Part shown: positions 60,022 to 64,000 of the stretch, one piece after another
Layout of the letters: every line of letters begins with the position of its first letter
How positions within the stretch are numbered: the stretch's first letter is position 1
DNA from: Pycnopodia helianthoides
Lineage: Eukaryota; Echinodermata; Asteroidea; Forcipulatida; Asteriidae
DNA: 64,000 nucleotides
Direction of reading: 5' to 3'
NCBI GenBank assembly: GCA_032158295.1
Contig: CM063247.1
Span: forward strand, 13,545,315-13,609,314
The notes under the pieces: generated by a model
Told to the model about the DNA's origin: nothing
Databases searched by the model: none
What the model saw: the letters and a program-made list of their open reading frames with translations, nothing else
Position numbers and translations under genes: made by a program

Positions 60022-60381
60022 TAGTGATTTTGTTGAAATTGGAAGGGAAAGTCTATAAATAAAAACACACAATAAAAATAAGTTCTTCTGTCCCTATGTA
60101 GGTAAACTTTATAAGGTCAATCAAAAAGTGTTTTCATGTGGCCTTCCAAAGAAATGCTAATATCAAAGTGGTCTTCCAATCTTCCCATTCTTTATGTTTC
60201 TGTAAACATGTTGGTAATAGATGAAGTTTAAAAAAAAACAACTTTAGAAAGAGAATAGTTTTAAGATGTGCCATATTAATTAATAAGAAAAATAGTTCAA
60301 GTACTAAATTGACGGGGGAAACAAAGAAGAACAAAACAATTGTATGATTTTTTTTGGAGCAGGTAGTTAGAGAGGCGTCAG
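60022..60381. other. Unassigned AT-rich sequence
   Basis: Nothing recognised. Confidence 0.5.
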
Positions 60382-60531
60382 CACAACAACAACAACAACA
60401 CAACAACAATACAACAACAACGACGACGACAACGACGACGACAACGACGACGACGACGACGACGACAACAACAACAACAGCAACAGCAATGACAACAATA
60501 ACAACAACAGCAGCAGCAGCAGCAACAACGA
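60382..60531. repeat. CAA/CGA/CAG triplet tract, 150 bp
   Basis: CAA triplets, then CGA/CAA alternation, then CAA and CAG. Poly-Thr and poly-Val frames are artefacts. Confidence 0.95.
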
Positions 60532-62453
60532 TAACACTCCCACGTCTGCCCATACCGTAAGTAAACGATTATCCCCGTAAAGATGAAAACCGTACAAACG
60601 AGTGAAGTTCAGTTCCATTACATACCAAGACTGGAGCACTTTAATTTGAGCTCTGCAGGGAAAAACACCCTTTTCTTTTGTTTTTTAGCTTTGATGACAT
60701 CGATGCGTCGTGACCGTCCGGGAAAAGAGCTTCTCTGGCGAATACTTTCTGTAAAATGTCCTCCCTCAACATTTCCGAGAGATTGAAAACGTCAGCCAAC
60801 CGTGAAGGCCATTTTAGGATTAACTGAATTCTCTATGTGCTTCACAGGCACACTTTGCATCCACTGGGTGCAAGTCCGTCACACGGTTTTCACAATTCAT
60901 TTTCAGCCTTGTTCCCCAGGGCTCAATTATGGGCAGGATGCTGCTACCCATATTTCTGAAAAGAGAATTGATTTCCTTTTCTTCACAGAAGGGCATGGAT
61001 AATCGGAAACTTCCGCGAGGAAATTTGTGCGACAAAAAAAAAAGAGAGAAAAAAAAAAAAAAAGTCTTTCAAAATCGACCGATTGTCTTCTGCAACATGA
61101 GGTTTGAGCATCTAATAGGGTGACCTCATTGCAAAGACGCTGTTTCGCGAGCATGTTACAGCAGCGCAAATTTGTGTGTCGCCTATTAAAGAAAAACAAC
61201 GGTCCTTCGAAGGACCCGGAAAAAAAAGAACTGGAAATAATCAATGGCAGTGTAAGAATCGACATCATCAAACGTGATATAGGTCCGGGGATTTGACATA
61301 AAAAAAAAAAATTATAATCTGATTTGGTTTCTGTTCGATACCTTTATATATATGTATGCTATTTCCCTGGTTCTCTCTGCCCAGCAAAGAAACATAGACT
61401 TCATTTCAGGGTTATTATTTGACATAACTCCATGCGTTAACTCGTTAATTCACTTTAAATGAAATAAAGGCCAGTAGATCCATACAGCGTTTGGTGCATT
61501 TGAAGCTAGCGAAACTGAACAAAAAAATGACCGAGGTAAATTTAAAGAAGAGCTGACTTGGAAATTGTACCAAAACCTGTTAAGACGGCAGAGCATAATA
61601 ACTGACAGTCCGAACTTAGGTTTGTGCCCCCCTTGGATGATTTACCGAGAAGGCGTCGTATCGAGTCTTGAATTGCCAATCCGAATATTGCCGTTGCTTT
61701 GTTCCTCGAAAATAAATCATATAAAATACTGACTTTATCTTGGATATCACAATAGCTTCGACGTGACCCACCATGGCACGACTGCAGTTAAAAACCGCCC
61801 TCTTAATAGTAATCAGTTTATCTGCGTTTCTACGTTGCTCTGCGAGCTGCCCGTGATACAGGGGACAAAGTTCAAGTTTATGAGCCTTAAACTGCATGAT
61901 TAATTGTGCTGTTTTATTGAAAAAAGAAACTTGGAGGAATAGTTGTTGCAGGTGGCCTTTAAACGCATGCAGTGATCCCACGCGCAGCTTGAACATTAGA
62001 TGGGTTTATGTTTTATATCGTTTATACGCAACATTCTAAGGGAGGTGAAGCACCAAGGATTTGATTTGCGGTAGAAAATGGGCAAATCCTGTCACACCTG
62101 CCATTAAGTAACCATTATACACGATAAGACTTACACAGAGGGGCTCCAAGGCCAAAGTCAGTTGTGTTATGCACTCATTTATTTCCCCATAGATATAGTC
62201 CCTTTGAACATAGGGAAAACAGGTTAAAACTGTGAAAAAAAGACTGCGTTTGATGCCTTCAAGTGCAATGTTTGTCAAAATCCAAAAACGTTCCGTGACG
62301 ACACATTCCAAAAATATTATGCGATGTCCATTTTTTCTAGAACCTTTTAGTTGATCCCCCAAAAATATTGAAATGGCGGAGACCCAAATGTTTTGGATGT
62401 CCGAGTACGTCATGTAAGAGTATCAAATAATATGACATTTTACAAAATTAATG
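60532..62453. other. Unassigned sequence with two adjacent minus-strand frames
   Basis: Minus-strand frames at 62413-62036 (125 codons) and 61996-61616 (126 codons) are collinear and non-repetitive, but I recognise no domain in either. Frames of this length are expected once or twice by chance. A-runs lie at 61034-61063 and 61300-61310. Confidence 0.4.
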
Positions 62454-62844
62454 TTAAAGGAACATTACAGAGTTGGTAAGAACAAAACTTGTAAAATATA
62501 CTTTTTGATCACAGATTTACATAAAACTTACACGGTCTAATGATGATGATAGTAGAAAACATCCCTTGAAATATTTCTGTCTGAAATGCTATATTTGATG
62601 AGAAATGAATAAATAATTTTCCGATTGGAGTTTATCGCTCAGTGAGCGTTTTATTCATTTGTTGAATCTATATGATTTCATGCAAATGTGTAATCGGTTT
62701 TTCACTATTTTCTCGTGACCCAGATGGCCGATCGATCTGAAACTTCTACAGGTTTGTCAGTTTATGTATATGGTGGATTACATAAAGTGCTTACACTGCC
62801 AGCGACTGTTTTGTTAGCAAACCAATTCTGTAATGTTCCTTTAA
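62454..62844. mobile_element. TTAA-flanked MITE, inverted relative to the 40-kb pair
   Basis: TTAA at 62454-62457 and 62841-62844 flank a 383-bp element. It begins AGGAACATTACAGAGTTGGT and ends CAATTCTGTAATGTTCCT. The interior is the reverse complement of the copies at 40156-40917 (for example ACCCAGATGGCCGATCGATC). No coding capacity. Confidence 0.9.
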
Positions 62845-62973
62845 CGTGAGGTCGGAGACTCTCATGATGACTATAGATTGATCCATTGAAAAATGAATAC
62901 ATCACAAAACTGCATTTTGACCTTGGAGTCCCTCTTTAAATGTCACCACAAGTGAGAACAAAATTAATGCAGT
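62845..62973. other. Unassigned spacer
   Basis: Nothing recognised. Confidence 0.5.
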
Positions 62974-63061
62974 TGTTGAATGTTGTTGCATGTTGTTGTT
63001 GTTGTTGTTGTTGGTGTTGTTGTTTGTGTTGTGTTGTGTTGTGTTGTTGTGGTTGTTCTTG

Positions 63062-63106
<45 letters not shown>

Positions 63107-63123
63107 GTGTTGTTGCTGCTGTT
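62974..63123. repeat. TTG/CTG triplet tract with TGTTG pentamers
   Basis: GTT triplets, a TGTTG pentamer stretch near 63023-63050, and (CTG)11 at 63071-63103. Poly-Gln, poly-Cys and poly-Leu frames are artefacts. Confidence 0.95.
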
Positions 63124-64000
63124 TTTTCCACGGTTTTTCTACTCCTTTTATCATTGTAATTTTGGACCTTGCCGATGGACGTATTATTTCGGCATGGTTG
63201 TGTACTCAATAGTTTGACGGCGAAGGAAATTAAATCCCAGAGACAGTCCCCAGATTTCGATTGCTCTTTAAAATATTGATTTGGTTCGCTTTCGAGCAAT
63301 TCTAGTGATACTTTTTGATTGTCTCCGTTATACATCTTGTCCATGCTTAAAGCCTTATATAAACAAAAAAACATCTTAATTGAAAATATATTGAAAGGAA
63401 AAAGAAAACAAGAACTAGCAGAGCTCTTTTCTTTGCAAAAAAATGCTTATATCATTATTTGAAAACATTATTGTTCAACTCTAACTTGACGCATGACCAT
63501 GACAAAATAACAATTAAGAAAACAATAAATACCCTCCGAAGTAGAAACAATAATATGTGCGATTTAAAAAACATCGATTAACTGATTTATTGGTTCATAC
63601 TTGATTAGTTTATTGTATATATTGAATGGAACTGTAAAGCTTTAACTCAATATAAGCCAATTTGATTACTGATGTCCACCTAAGCAAGGTAAGTTGTTTG
63701 ATTTTGTAAACAAGTTACTGATTTTTGTGTTCGAGTGATTTACGTCACTTCAATTTTAATGTATTGATTTAGATGAGTTTGCTGGTTAGCTTTTCTTGTC
63801 AAGGCCGATTCAAAAGGAATCAACGTGTCGAAATAGTATTAGTATATTTGTTTACGACACATACACATTTGTCAACAAAAATGAACAAATAATATTAATA
63901 TACGATACAAAAACGAAGGTCAAAAAAAGGACAGCAACAGCAACGACTCAACAACATAAGCTAGCAAAGCATACAACGATGACCGTGTCAAAACGGCGAA
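63124..64000. other. Unassigned AT-rich sequence
   Basis: No gene recognised. AAGGTAAGT near 63685-63693 is a donor-like word without a supporting open frame. CAACAG-rich text starts near 63930. Confidence 0.5.

Noticed and set aside
60134..60553. 139-codon Val/Ala-rich frame and opposing poly-Thr frame
   Set aside because: Products of the CAA/CGA triplet tract; no flanking coding signal.
61616..62413. Two collinear minus-strand frames of about 125 codons as a two-exon gene
   Set aside because: No recognised domain and no convincing donor/acceptor pair; the expected number of such frames in 64 kb is about one or two.
62936..63374. Poly-Gln, poly-Cys and poly-Ala/Thr frames
   Set aside because: All arise from the TTG/CTG triplet tract.

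Overview
The window looks like nuclear DNA from an animal, most probably a marine deuterostome invertebrate and perhaps an echinoderm. The grounds are AT-rich, gene-poor sequence, abundant microsatellites, no bacterial-style operons or ribosome binding sites, and a load of small eukaryotic transposable elements. Several of these (a tRNA-headed SINE, TTAA-flanked MITEs, Penelope-like fragments) resemble repeat families I associate with sea stars, sea cucumbers and sea urchins. That taxonomic call rests on memory and is an inference.

I found no cellular protein-coding gene that I can name. Almost all open frames are short, of a length expected by chance in AT-rich DNA, or are translations of microsatellites. 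The only recognisable protein-coding remains are two dead non-LTR retrotransposons. One is a 5'-truncated, frameshifted reverse transcriptase at 16775-18665, whose catalytic FADD motif has become FAAE. The other is a jockey/CR1-like reverse transcriptase fragment at 40112-41625. It is split just before its YADD box by two tandem TTAA-flanked MITEs. One weak candidate for a first coding exon (signal-peptide-like, with a consensus splice donor) lies at 59655-59742.

Layout. 1-16 kb: unassigned sequence with a CAG/CAA tract, a 420-bp GA tract at 8124-8543, degenerate MITE copies at 5961, 7183 and 14692, and a foldback element at 11501. 16-25 kb: the first LINE, a well-preserved SINE (20647-21012, minus strand), a G-quadruplex motif, a second tRNA-like SINE, and one copy (23781-24580) of a diverged dispersed segment. 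25-37 kb: mostly featureless, with a C-rich tract at 29981, a possible 1-kb TTAA element at 33595 and an ACTCG-rich hAT-like element at 35051. 37-42 kb: two local tandem duplications, a Penelope-like fragment and the nested LINE/MITE. 42-56 kb: two small terminal-inverted-repeat elements (45818, 48258), a tRNA-like relic, minisatellites, and an inverted pair of Penelope-like ends with hammerhead-like cores (54625-54982). 56-64 kb: two more TTAA MITEs, the second copy of the dispersed segment, and a run of CAA/CAG/CGA microsatellites.

The best overall reading is an intergenic region or a very large intron that has accumulated several generations of transposons. The most rewarding signals are the nested insertion, the hammerhead-like Penelope ends, the internal empty-site comparison between 23.8-24.6 kb and 59.7-60.0 kb, and the very recent 198-bp tandem duplication.
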